Positions 1 through 6,544 are shown, counted from the first letter of the stretch. The stretch is DNA of 7,408 bases from JBDLID01 sp039715055 (GCA_039715055.1 JBDLID010000142.1:1-7408), one strand, 5' to 3'. A program made the numbers and translations. Notes: a model not told the origin generated them from the sequence alone.

Positions 1-1193
1 TCGTTGGCGCCGGTGCCAAGCAGGTCTGCGGCCTGTTCATAGCACCTGGCATCGCCAAAAGAGAGTTTTACCTCGGTTTCTTTTTCGGATATCAGTTCCT
101 TTTCAGTGGCCTCAGTGGCCCAGGCCAGGGCAACGCCGCCTGACATGGCATCAAGTCCGGTTTTTTCCATGAGATGAAGAATATTGAGTACTGATCGCGC
201 ATCTGCAACACCAAGCATGGTGCCAAGAGCAAACACGGGTTCATAGTCGTAGGCCACCTGCTTGAAGGTGTAACGGTGATTGGCATTGAACATTTCCCGT
301 ACGTAGCCCACATGGATACAGCCGACAGGGCATCCGGAGCAGGCCGAGTTGCGCAGCAGGGTGTCTGCGGCAAAGCGTTCGCCGTTTATTTTATCAATTG
401 CTGAATCACTGGTAGCCTGGAGATTGCGCCAGGGAAGGGAGTGGATATCGTTGAGTCCCTGTAGATTTGCAGGGGTGCCGAGGTTATGATACTTCTTCAT
501 CATATCGGTGGCGGTAACCTGGAGGTAGACTTCTTTAAATACCCTGTTGTACTCTTTGGTGTCCGGGTGGGCAAAGTTTATATTCCCCTGTATAACAATA
601 CCCTTCAGGTTCTTACTGCCAAGCGCTGCACCGCTGCCCAGGCGCCCGAAATGGCGGTAGGTGTCGACATTAATACAGGACATCGCTGAGCCGATCTCTC
701 CTGCCGGACCTATGCGGAGAATGGAGCGATGACCGGAGCCTTTAAACATGCCGCGCAGGAGTTTGCCGCTCTCAAGAACGTCCATGCCCTGCATGAAATC
801 AACATCATGAATGTCAAGGGACCTGGCACCCACACTCAGGCAGCAGAGCCTGTCTGACTGTCCGGTTATCACCAGTGCGTCCAGGTTGGCAAAACGGAGG
901 GCAAGGGCCGAGCGGCCACCGCCGTGGCTTTCCGTATACTGATTGTGATAGGGAGACATGAAACTGCAGACCGTCTTGCTCATCAGCGGGAAGTATCCGG
1001 TCAGGGGACCGATGGCAAAAATGACAGGTTGCCGGGGGTCGTTCCATGGTTTATCGGGATGCCCGTATTTGTTGAAAAGGAGGGCGGCGAGGCCGCTTCC
1101 CCCGATTTCACTGTAGCGGCCGTCAAGTTCGACAATTTTTCCCTTGCGCGTCGAGAGGTTGACCACCAGGACACGAAAATGATCACGTATCAT
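1..1193 (-). CDS. Aldehyde:ferredoxin oxidoreductase family protein (3' end outside window)
   Basis: Tungsto- or molybdopterin enzyme of the AOR family, which oxidises aldehydes to carboxylic acids and passes electrons to ferredoxin in the cytoplasm. The first 397 codons are present and the frame is still open at the window edge; family members are usually about 600-700 residues. Seen: an N-terminal pterin-binding domain with IGPLTG (61-66), a GGGRSALALRFANLDALVITG stretch (91-111), RIGPAGE (160-166) and LGSKNLKGIV (191-200). A C-x2-C-x3-C cluster motif at C285, C288 and C292 matches the [4Fe-4S] ligand spacing of the Pyrococcus furiosus enzyme; the fourth Cys would lie beyond the window. The segment YEPVFALGTMLGVAD (318-332) is also family-like. 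The ATG is chosen because GAGGAGG lies 7 bases upstream and the ATG overlaps the ferredoxin stop (ATGA). The substrate cannot be read from the sequence. The family call is very secure; the subfamily is not. Confidence 0.95.
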   Translation of the reverse strand, partial: MIRDHFRVLVVNLSTRKGKIVELDGRYSEIGGSGLAALLFNKYGHPDKPWNDPRQPVIFAIGPLTGYFPLMSKTVCSFMSPYHNQYTESHGGGRSALALRFANLDALVITGQSDRLCCLSVGARSLDIHDVDFMQGMDVLESGKLLRGMFKGSGHRSILRIGPAGEIGSAMSCINVDTYRHFGRLGSGAALGSKNLKGIVIQGNINFAHPDTKEYNRVFKEVYLQVTATDMMKKYHNLGTPANLQGLNDIHSLPWRNLQATSDSAIDKINGERFAADTLLRNSACSGCPVGCIHVGYVREMFNANHRYTFKQVAYDYEPVFALGTMLGVADARSVLNILHLMEKTGLDAMSGGVALAWATEATEKELISEKETEVKLSFGDARCYEQAADLLGTGAN

Positions 1194-1618
1194 GCTGCCG
1201 CCTCCTCTTCTGTCTTATTGCCTACCTCTTCCATCTCCAGGCAGTTGTGGGGGCAGAATTCAACGCAGCGGCCGCAGTGGATACAGACATAGACGGCTCC
1301 GCCATGATCCTGGAAGATTGCATCGACGGGACAGGCTGTGACACAATCGCCACAATAGATGCACAGTTTCTTTTTTACGGTAATCCCGCCGCCTTTACGC
1401 AAGGAAAAGGCGTCAGTAGGGCAGGCTTCCGCACATGGAGCCGGGTCACAGGCAAGGCAATGGCTTGCGGTAAAACCGGTGGTAAGACCTCCCGAGGATT
1501 TTATCCGGATGCCCGCACTCTCCCAGGAAATCCGTTTGTGGACTATCCGGGCGCAGGCCAGCGAGCAGGAGTGGCAGCCGATACAGCGATTAATTTTTGG
1601 CGTAATGAGTTTCTTCAT
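1190..1618 (-). CDS. Four-cluster [4Fe-4S] ferredoxin, probable AOR electron-transfer subunit
   Basis: Small iron-sulfur protein of 142 residues carrying sixteen cluster-type cysteines in four groups: C12, C15, C18, C22; C54, C57, C62, C66; C86, C89, C92, C96; and C112, C115, C118, C122. The second to fourth groups resemble the arrangement of HycB/DmsB-type electron-transfer subunits, with Pro after the last Cys. An extra Cys sits at 126, and the C-terminus is Glu/Ala-rich. No signal peptide or membrane segment is visible, so it is probably cytoplasmic. It overlaps the downstream AOR gene by 4 bases (ATGA), as expected for a dedicated partner such as the small ferredoxin subunits found beside AOR genes in anaerobic proteobacteria. 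The start is the ATG (MKKLITPK) with AGGA 7 bases upstream, overlapping the carboxypeptidase stop. A longer frame reading back to 1756 only adds sequence that overlaps the upstream gene. The partner role is inferred from context. Confidence 0.93.
   Translation of the reverse strand: MKKLITPKINRCIGCHSCSLACARIVHKRISWESAGIRIKSSGGLTTGFTASHCLACDPAPCAEACPTDAFSLRKGGGITVKKKLCIYCGDCVTACPVDAIFQDHGGAVYVCIHCGRCVEFCPHNCLEMEEVGNKTEEEAAA
1201..1207 (-). promoter_or_regulatory. Ribosome binding site of the AOR gene
   Basis: GAGGAGG lies 7 bases before the AOR ATG, within the Glu-rich C-terminal codons of the ferredoxin gene. With the ATGA overlap it indicates coupled, strong translation of the AOR subunit. 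Confidence 0.8.
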
Positions 1619-2286
1619 TGGAATTTCCTGATCTTTTGCCGGGCTTGGATGTTGGAATGGTAGCGCCAGTGGGATGGTTCCCATGGCCTTTTGTCGGAAC
1701 TCACTTCCGGGTAGGATTCGCTGAAGCCGTAGCGCTCCCCGTTTTCCAGCAGCCATTGGTAGACAGGCGAGTCGGCAAAGCGCCAGTTGCTCGGGACAAA
1801 ATCCACTGCCAGACCCAGCATATGCTCCGAATACCCCGGAGGAGCAACTGACCGGGCAATATCGGCAAAACTTCTGCCCTCGGTCATGAGCTTTCTGTAG
1901 ATCTGTTTCTGGTATCTGAGACTTCTGTAGCCGGAATCGATGATCATTGTTACCCCGTCATCTTTTGCTGCCTCTGCCATTTGTTGAAAGGCGTCCCGGG
2001 CCCCAGGCAGGAGAAAAATGCGGCCGCTGTCCTTGGCAAATTTACTGGGAACCATGAGCAGCGGCGGACTGGACAGAGGCGGGACTTCTATCCGGTGGCC
2101 AAGCCATGATTCCGGTACCGGGTACACCCGGGAGTCGATGATGACCGTTTCCTGAATGGGTGCCTTCTCTAAATTCATGCCGGGATTCACCCCAGGTGAC
2201 TCGGCCAGGTCTATGGCGGCGCCAAAGGAGAGAGTCGAGCAGAATAGAAGAAAACCAACGAACACTAAACAGACTGTTTTCAACAT
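1615..2286 (-). CDS. Exported VanY-type D-alanyl-D-alanine carboxypeptidase (peptidase M15B)
   Basis: Zinc D,D-carboxypeptidase of 223 residues that would remove the terminal D-Ala from peptidoglycan stem peptides in the periplasm. Seen: a Sec-type signal peptide (MLKTV, then a hydrophobic core to about residue 19, possible cleavage near FGA-A at 21-24), a linker, and a catalytic domain from about 85. The domain contains SGYRS (118-122), the metal motif SEHMLGLAVD (153-162; H155 and D162 as zinc ligands) and WEPSHWRY (202-209; E203 catalytic base, H206 third ligand). All expected catalytic residues are present. The ATG is preferred over a GTG 15 bases upstream because GGAGG lies 7 bases before it, inside the last codons of zwf; only 2 bases separate the two genes. 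The 3' end overlaps the ferredoxin gene by 4 bases. Its place between zwf and a redox pair is unexpected. Specificity for D,D- rather than L,D-peptides is uncertain. Confidence 0.92.
   Translation of the reverse strand: MLKTVCLVFVGFLLFCSTLSFGAAIDLAESPGVNPGMNLEKAPIQETVIIDSRVYPVPESWLGHRIEVPPLSSPPLLMVPSKFAKDSGRIFLLPGARDAFQQMAEAAKDDGVTMIIDSGYRSLRYQKQIYRKLMTEGRSFADIARSVAPPGYSEHMLGLAVDFVPSNWRFADSPVYQWLLENGERYGFSESYPEVSSDKRPWEPSHWRYHSNIQARQKIRKFQ
1626..1629 (-). promoter_or_regulatory. Ribosome binding site of the ferredoxin gene
   Basis: AGGA lies 7 bases before the ATG at 1618, within the carboxypeptidase 3' end. It selects MKKLITPK as the N-terminus rather than the longer reading frame. Confidence 0.65.
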
Positions 2287-2288
2287 TC

Positions 2289-3752
2289 TTACTCCTCCCA
2301 CTCCCGCCCGTCCCTGGCCAGGAGCGCAACGGAGGATACAGGCCCCCAGGTACCGGCGGGATAATGCTTGGGCGGTTCACTTGATGCCGCCCATGCCTGC
2401 TGGATGGAATCGATCCATGCCCAGGCCCGCTCCACCTCATCTCTGCGAATAAAGAGGGACTGATTTCCGATCATGGTTTCCAGGATCAGACGTTCGTAGG
2501 CGTCGGCCACCCGCTCGCTGTTAAAGGCCTCCGAAAAACTGAGGTCCAGCATGGTCTTCTGCAGTTTGACCCCCTTGCCTATGCCCGGCTCCTTGTTCAG
2601 CATTTCAATTTCAACCCCCTCATCGGGCTGGAGGCGAATTATCAGCTTGTTCTGCGGCAAATGTTTGTAGGATTCTTTAAAGATATTATGAGGCAGTTGT
2701 TTGAAATAGATGACCACCTCCGACCTCTTTGCTGTCATACGTTTTCCGGTGCGCAGATAGAACGGAACGTCGGCCCATCGCCAGTTGTCGATGTCCACCC
2801 TGATGGCGACAAAACTCTCAGTCGTTGAAGCCGGGTTTCCGTCTTTTTCCTCAAGGTATCCGGGGACACCTTTTCCCCGGATAAAGCCGGCACCATACTG
2901 GCCCCGGACGGTTTTCTCATCGACGGTTTCGGTGGTTATGGGACGCAGCGCCTTTATAACCTTCAGTTTTTCATTGCGAATGGAGTCCCCGTCCATATTC
3001 ACCGGTGGTTCCATTGCCACCAGGGTGAGAATCTGCATCAGGTGATTCTGCACCATATCCCGCAGCTGACCGGATTGGTCAAAATAACCCCATCTTCCCT
3101 CAATACCGACCTCCTCAGCCACGGTAATCTGCACATGGTCTATGGTATTGTGATCCCAGTTGGTGGTAAATATGGCGTTGGCGAAGCGGAGTGCCAGGAG
3201 GTTCATCACCGTTTCCTTGCCGAGGTAATGGTCGATGCGGTATATCTGTTCCTCGCTGAACACCCTGGCCACCGTATCATTGATTTCCTGCGAACTCTCA
3301 AGGTCCCGGCCAATAGGTTTTTCAAGGACCACCCTGGTATCAGGCGAGGCAAGGCCGGACCTGGCAAGTCCCCTGCAGATATCATCAAAGAGAAAGGGGG
3401 CGACGGAGAAATAGTTGACCAGGACCCGTTTTTTCTGGTCAACTGCCTCAGCAAGCCGACTATACTCATCCGGCCTGTCAATGTTTATCAGGACGTACAG
3501 CATCCGCTCCAGTAAAGTCTCCATCACCTTTTGGTCGAGATCCTCTTTAACGAAGGTTTCCAGGGCTTTCCCCATTCGGGCGCGGAACTGCTCCTCGCTG
3601 ATATCGTGTCGGGCGACCCCGATGATTCGGGTATCGGGGTGAAGCAGCCCGGCCTTTTCCAACTGGTAGAGAGAGGGAATCAGTTTACGGCGCGATAAAT
3701 CACCGAGTACGCCGAATATGGTAAAATCACATGAATTATTATTGAGCTGCAT
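2289..3752 (-). CDS. zwf: Glucose-6-phosphate 1-dehydrogenase
   Basis: Oxidises glucose-6-phosphate to 6-phosphogluconolactone with NADP+ (or NAD+), the entry step of the oxidative pentose phosphate and Entner-Doudoroff routes. The 487-residue product is full length; the E. coli enzyme has 491. Seen: an N-terminal Rossmann domain with FGVLGDLSRRKL (13-24), EKP (144-146), the active-site signature RIDHYLGKE (172-180; H175 and K179) and RDMVQNHLMQ (231-240; H237 matches the catalytic-base region). Near the C-terminus AGTWGP matches the family ending. From memory it is strikingly close to E. coli Zwf across its whole length. The ATG at 3752 is chosen. A TTG 12 bases upstream is in frame, but the TAAGG before it leaves no usable spacing. 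The ribosome site before the ATG is weak (AGG 4 bases away), which suggests coupling to glgP translation. It sits 14 bases after glgP and 2 bases before the carboxypeptidase. Confidence 0.97.
   Translation of the reverse strand: MQLNNNSCDFTIFGVLGDLSRRKLIPSLYQLEKAGLLHPDTRIIGVARHDISEEQFRARMGKALETFVKEDLDQKVMETLLERMLYVLINIDRPDEYSRLAEAVDQKKRVLVNYFSVAPFLFDDICRGLARSGLASPDTRVVLEKPIGRDLESSQEINDTVARVFSEEQIYRIDHYLGKETVMNLLALRFANAIFTTNWDHNTIDHVQITVAEEVGIEGRWGYFDQSGQLRDMVQNHLMQILTLVAMEPPVNMDGDSIRNEKLKVIKALRPITTETVDEKTVRGQYGAGFIRGKGVPGYLEEKDGNPASTTESFVAIRVDIDNWRWADVPFYLRTGKRMTAKRSEVVIYFKQLPHNIFKESYKHLPQNKLIIRLQPDEGVEIEMLNKEPGIGKGVKLQKTMLDLSFSEAFNSERVADAYERLILETMIGNQSLFIRRDEVERAWAWIDSIQQAWAASSEPPKHYPAGTWGPVSSVALLARDGREWEE
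2292..2299 (-). promoter_or_regulatory. Ribosome binding site of the carboxypeptidase, inside the zwf 3' end
   Basis: GGGAGGAG overlaps the final Trp-Glu-Glu codons of zwf; its GGAGG core ends 7 bases before the ATG at 2286. It decides against the upstream in-frame GTG at 2301, which would lie over this site. Confidence 0.8.
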
Positions 3753-3766
3753 ATGACCTGCCAACC

Positions 3767-6295
3767 TTACTTTTCATTTGAGTTTTCGGGTTTGAAAAGG
3801 ATTCCGTTTTCAGGGAGTCTCTGCCATTTGAGTTCCACCGGAAACGGTTTGACATCCCAGATTTTCATGCTGTAGTCAAGGATTGAGCGGTCGGAGGAGA
3901 ATTTGCCCATCCGGGCTGTATTTAAAATGGACATTCTGGTCCATTCCTTTTTATCGCGAAAGATCTCTCCCACATGGTCCTGGCACTGCAAGTAGTCAAG
4001 ATAATCGGCGCAGAGCATATACTGGTCGTTATAGAGTAACGAGTCGACAATGGGCCGGAACAGTTCCCGGTCGCCGTGTGAAAAATGACCGGATGCAATC
4101 AGGTCGACGGCACTCTTCAGTTCGGGGGTGTTTTTGTAATACTCAATGGGAGTATAGCCGGTCCGCTGCCTCTCCATAACCTCTTCAACCGTCATGCCGA
4201 AGAGAAAAAAGTTCCCCTCACCCACCTCTTCACGGATCTCTACGTTGGCACCGTCCAGGGTGCCAATGGTCAGTGCGCCGTTCATGGAGAACTTCATGTT
4301 GCCTGTACCCGATGCCTCCTTTCCGGCCAGGGATATCTGTTCGGAGAGATCAGTCATGGGGTAGACACCATGACCGATTTTGACGTTGTAGTTGGGGATG
4401 AAATAAATCTTGAGACGGTCACGGACATCTGGGTCATTGTTGACAATTCTGGCCACTGAGGTGATGAGCTTTATCATGCGTTTGGCCATGAAATAACCGG
4501 GGGCCGCTTTACCGCCGAAGACAAAAAGGCGGGGGGTGATATCGAGGTCCGGGGTTTCCTTGATCCGGTTGTACAGGGTGACGATATGGAGCAGGTTCAG
4601 GTGCTGGCGTTTGTATTCGTGGATTCGCTTTACCTGTACATCAAACATTGCCTCAGGGTTGATCCGTATGGGCATATCCTGTTCAATGATTCCTGCAAAG
4701 TCACGTTTGTTTTCTTCCTTGACCCCTCTCCATGCCTCCTGGAAGGCTGCATCCTCTGCAAGGTGTTCCAGCTCTTTAAGCTTGTCGAGATTGGTGAGCC
4801 ATTTCTCCCCGATCGCATCGGTGATCAGCCGGGTCAGTCGCGGGTTGCTCACCGCTATCCAGCGCCTGGGGGTGACACCGTTGGTGACGTTGCGGATTTT
4901 TCCGGGATACAGGGAGTTCCAGTCTGCCAGGGTATGTTTTCGCAAGAGTTCCGTGTGCATGGCGGCGACCCCGTTGATGGCCTTGGAACCGATGCATGCA
5001 AGGTTTGCCATTCGTATATACCTGGGACCGGATTCGTCAATAATGGACATCCTCTCAAGACGTCCGGTGTCGCCTGGATACTTCAATCGTACTTCATCGA
5101 GGAAGCGGCGGTTGATCTCATAGATAATCTCAAGATGTCTGGGAAGGAGTTCTCTAAAGAGATTGATCTGCCACTTCTCCATGGCCTCCGGCAGAAGGGT
5201 GTGGTTTGTGTAGCAGAGTGTATCCTTAGTGATTTCCCAGGCCTTGTCCCAGTCATAGAGGTGGATGTCTACCAGCAGCCGCATGAATTCCGGTACTGCA
5301 ACTGCAGGGTGGGTATCGTTGAGCTGGGCCGCGAAATTCTCCGCAAAATCATCAAGATTGTCATGGCGGAAGAGATGTATGGCAATCATGTTCTGCAGGG
5401 AGCAGGAGACGAAAAAGTACTGCTGCTCCAGGCGCAAACGTTTTCCCAGGAACTGCTCATCGTTGGGGTAGAGTACTTTGGTGATTGTTTCCGCGGCTAT
5501 CTTGTCCTCCACGGCACCGTAATAATCGCCGGTGTTAAAATCTTCAAAGTCAAAAGAAGTGTGGGCCTCAGCACTCCATAAGCGCAGGCAGTTGATGTTG
5601 TTCACCTTGTAGCCGGGAACCGGGGTATCATAGGGTATTCCGGTAATCACACGGGCCGGAATCCAGCGAATTCTCCGGTTTCCACGCTCGCCATGGTACA
5701 CTTCGGTATGACCGCCGAAACCCACATCACAGGCCAGGTCCGGTTTTTTGATTTCCCAGGGATTTCCTGGATGCAGCCATCTGTCACTGAGTTCCTTCTG
5801 CCAGCCTTTTTCGATTTCCTGGTCAAACATGCCATACTCATAACGGATGCCGTAACCGATGGCGGGAATCTGGAGCGATGCAAGGGAGTCCAGATAACAG
5901 GCAGCAAGCCTTCCCAATCCGCCGTTGCCAAGACCAGGCTCCTCTTCATGGTCTATGATGGCCTTCAGATCCAGGCCGGTCTCTTCGGCAGCGAGCGCGA
6001 AGTCGTCATAGAGGCCGAGGTTGACCAGATTGTTGTGGAGATGAGGCCCCATCAGGAACTCGGCGGAGAGGTAGCAGACTATTTTCGATTTTCTGGCAAG
6101 CAGCGCTTCCACCGAGTTGATAAAGAGGTGCTGCATGCGATCCCGCAAGGTTTGGGAAACTGCGAGGTAGTAATCGTTCAGACTTGCAACCCTGGTCGTG
6201 ACCCCCTGTTTGTAAAAGAGATTATAGGCAAAGGCACGCTTTAGTTTTCGGATATTTTCTTTGCCGGCGTCAACGGTTTCTTTTTCAGGACTCAT
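3767..6295 (-). CDS. glgP: Glycogen/starch/alpha-glucan phosphorylase (GT35)
   Basis: PLP-dependent phosphorylase that releases glucose-1-phosphate from the non-reducing ends of glycogen in the cytoplasm. The 842-residue product is full length. Seen: YLSAEFLMG (75-83), EPGLGNGGLGRLAACYLDSLA (119-139), QLNDTHP (324-330), KRIHEYKRQ (556-564; R557 and K562 match the substrate-phosphate residues R569 and K574 of rabbit muscle phosphorylase) and EASGTGNMKF (660-669; K668 is the PLP-binding lysine, E660 a glucose contact). The segment before this, KIGHGVYPMTDL (639-650), replaces the more common SLAEKxIPAADL; I recall a similar VYP form in cyanobacterial enzymes. The ATG at 6295 is chosen over a GTG 30 bases upstream because AGGGG lies 7 bases before it. 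It is the first gene of the probable five-gene operon and feeds hexose phosphate to Zwf, provided a phosphoglucomutase exists elsewhere. No allosteric phosphorylation domain is evident. Confidence 0.97.
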   Translation of the reverse strand: MSPEKETVDAGKENIRKLKRAFAYNLFYKQGVTTRVASLNDYYLAVSQTLRDRMQHLFINSVEALLARKSKIVCYLSAEFLMGPHLHNNLVNLGLYDDFALAAEETGLDLKAIIDHEEEPGLGNGGLGRLAACYLDSLASLQIPAIGYGIRYEYGMFDQEIEKGWQKELSDRWLHPGNPWEIKKPDLACDVGFGGHTEVYHGERGNRRIRWIPARVITGIPYDTPVPGYKVNNINCLRLWSAEAHTSFDFEDFNTGDYYGAVEDKIAAETITKVLYPNDEQFLGKRLRLEQQYFFVSCSLQNMIAIHLFRHDNLDDFAENFAAQLNDTHPAVAVPEFMRLLVDIHLYDWDKAWEITKDTLCYTNHTLLPEAMEKWQINLFRELLPRHLEIIYEINRRFLDEVRLKYPGDTGRLERMSIIDESGPRYIRMANLACIGSKAINGVAAMHTELLRKHTLADWNSLYPGKIRNVTNGVTPRRWIAVSNPRLTRLITDAIGEKWLTNLDKLKELEHLAEDAAFQEAWRGVKEENKRDFAGIIEQDMPIRINPEAMFDVQVKRIHEYKRQHLNLLHIVTLYNRIKETPDLDITPRLFVFGGKAAPGYFMAKRMIKLITSVARIVNNDPDVRDRLKIYFIPNYNVKIGHGVYPMTDLSEQISLAGKEASGTGNMKFSMNGALTIGTLDGANVEIREEVGEGNFFLFGMTVEEVMERQRTGYTPIEYYKNTPELKSAVDLIASGHFSHGDRELFRPIVDSLLYNDQYMLCADYLDYLQCQDHVGEIFRDKKEWTRMSILNTARMGKFSSDRSILDYSMKIWDVKPFPVELKWQRLPENGILFKPENSNEK

Positions 6296-6302
6296 TGGAA
6301 GA

Positions 6303-6307
6303 CCCCT
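6303..6307 (-). promoter_or_regulatory. Ribosome binding site of glgP
   Basis: AGGGG lies 7 bases before the ATG at 6295. It decides against the in-frame GTG at 6325, which has no purine-rich site at a usable distance. Confidence 0.7.
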
Positions 6308-6321
6308 ATTGGAAAAATGGA

Positions 6322-6382
6322 TCACTGGAGTTGGTAAAAGAAAATTAAGAAATCACAGTGGAATATGATGACCGTCCAGTGA
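6322..6382 (-). repeat. Competing dyads in the glgP leader
   Basis: TCCAGTGA (6375-6382, plus strand) is perfectly complementary to TCACTGGA (6322-6329). It is also complementary, with a 2-base bulge, to TCACAGTGGA (6353-6362). In the glgP leader RNA the upstream arm could therefore pair with either of two downstream partners, the nearer of which leaves the region before the ribosome site free. This is seen as base complementarity only; a regulatory role is inference. Confidence 0.3.
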
Positions 6383-6393
6383 CTGTAAAAAAC

Positions 6394-6423
6394 ATTATAA
6401 AGGCAGCCAGGTAATGAAATTAA
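6394..6423 (-). promoter_or_regulatory. Second, weaker promoter candidate upstream of glgP
   Basis: A consensus -10 TATAAT lies at 6394-6399 on the minus strand. With an 18-base spacer, the best -35 is TTAATT (6418-6423), matching only three of six positions. It could be a tandem promoter, or simply AT-rich leader sequence. Confidence 0.35.
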
Positions 6424-6452
6424 ATGCTATCAAATCCGGTTGCCGGTGTCAA
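6424..6452 (-). promoter_or_regulatory. Sigma70-like promoter candidate for the glgP operon
   Basis: On the minus strand a perfect -35 TTGACA (6447-6452) is followed by a 17-base spacer and a -10 TAGCAT (6424-6429, four of six consensus bases). Transcription would start near 6417 and give a leader of about 120 bases before the glgP ATG. Position, orientation and spacing all fit the start of the five-gene operon. There is no experimental evidence in the sequence itself. Confidence 0.6.
6436..6446. repeat. CCGG-TTG-CCGG palindrome inside the promoter spacer
   Basis: Two CCGG arms separated by three bases lie immediately downstream of the -35 hexamer, in the spacer of the main promoter candidate. 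Protein binding here would interfere with RNA polymerase, so it is a plausible small operator. The arms are short and CCGG is self-complementary, so chance is a real alternative. Confidence 0.35.
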
Positions 6453-6458
6453 AGTTTT

Positions 6459-6494
6459 GGGAGATGAACTCCCTTCTGAAGCTGAAGGGGGAGT
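6459..6494. terminator. Hairpin region between the lipoprotein gene and the glgP promoter
   Basis: ACTCCCTTC (6468-6476) can pair with GAAGGG..AGT (6484-6494, two extra G bulged) across a 7-base loop. The same CTCCC can instead pair with GGGAG at 6459-6463 across a 5-base loop. It lies downstream of the lipoprotein gene and just before the -35 of the next operon, which is where a terminator is expected. Neither strand shows a clear T-run after the stem, so an intrinsic terminator is not proven. Confidence 0.35.
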
Positions 6495-6499
6495 GACTG

Positions 6500-6544
6500 C
6501 ACAGTCAGGTTCTGTCATCGTCTCAATCTAGCGGAATGACTGTG
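6500..6544. repeat. 8-base perfect inverted repeat, CACAGTCA / TGACTGTG
   Basis: The arms at 6500-6507 and 6537-6544 are perfectly complementary and separated by 29 bases. The left arm also sits inside a tighter dyad, GACTG-CA-CAGTC (6495-6506). The block lies between the lipoprotein stop and the glgP promoter. It could be an RNA stem in the lipoprotein 3' end or a pair of binding sites; its function is unknown. Confidence 0.4.

Noticed and set aside
1247..1663. 138-codon plus-strand frame over the ferredoxin gene
   Set aside because: The minus strand encodes sixteen ordered cluster cysteines; the plus-strand peptide is a shadow.
2229..2245. Possible lipobox (LLFC, Cys16) in the carboxypeptidase signal peptide
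   Set aside because: Phe at -1 does not fit the lipobox consensus; a normal Sec cleavage site near FGA-A is more likely.
2286..2301. GTG start for the carboxypeptidase
   Set aside because: It would overlap the GGAGGAG ribosome site and extend into zwf; the ATG has ideal spacing.
3752..3764. TTG start for zwf, 12 bases upstream of the ATG
   Set aside because: The only purine-rich site directly abuts the TTG, leaving no spacing; the ATG gives a length closer to the family.
4586..5581. 331-codon open frame on the plus strand
   Set aside because: It lies wholly antisense to glgP, which has all family motifs; the antisense peptide has no recognisable domain and is a codon-bias shadow.
5693..6244. 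183-codon plus-strand frame
   Set aside because: Antisense to the glgP 5' half, with no family features.
6295..6325. GTG start for glgP
   Set aside because: No ribosome site at a usable distance, and the added ten residues are not family-like.
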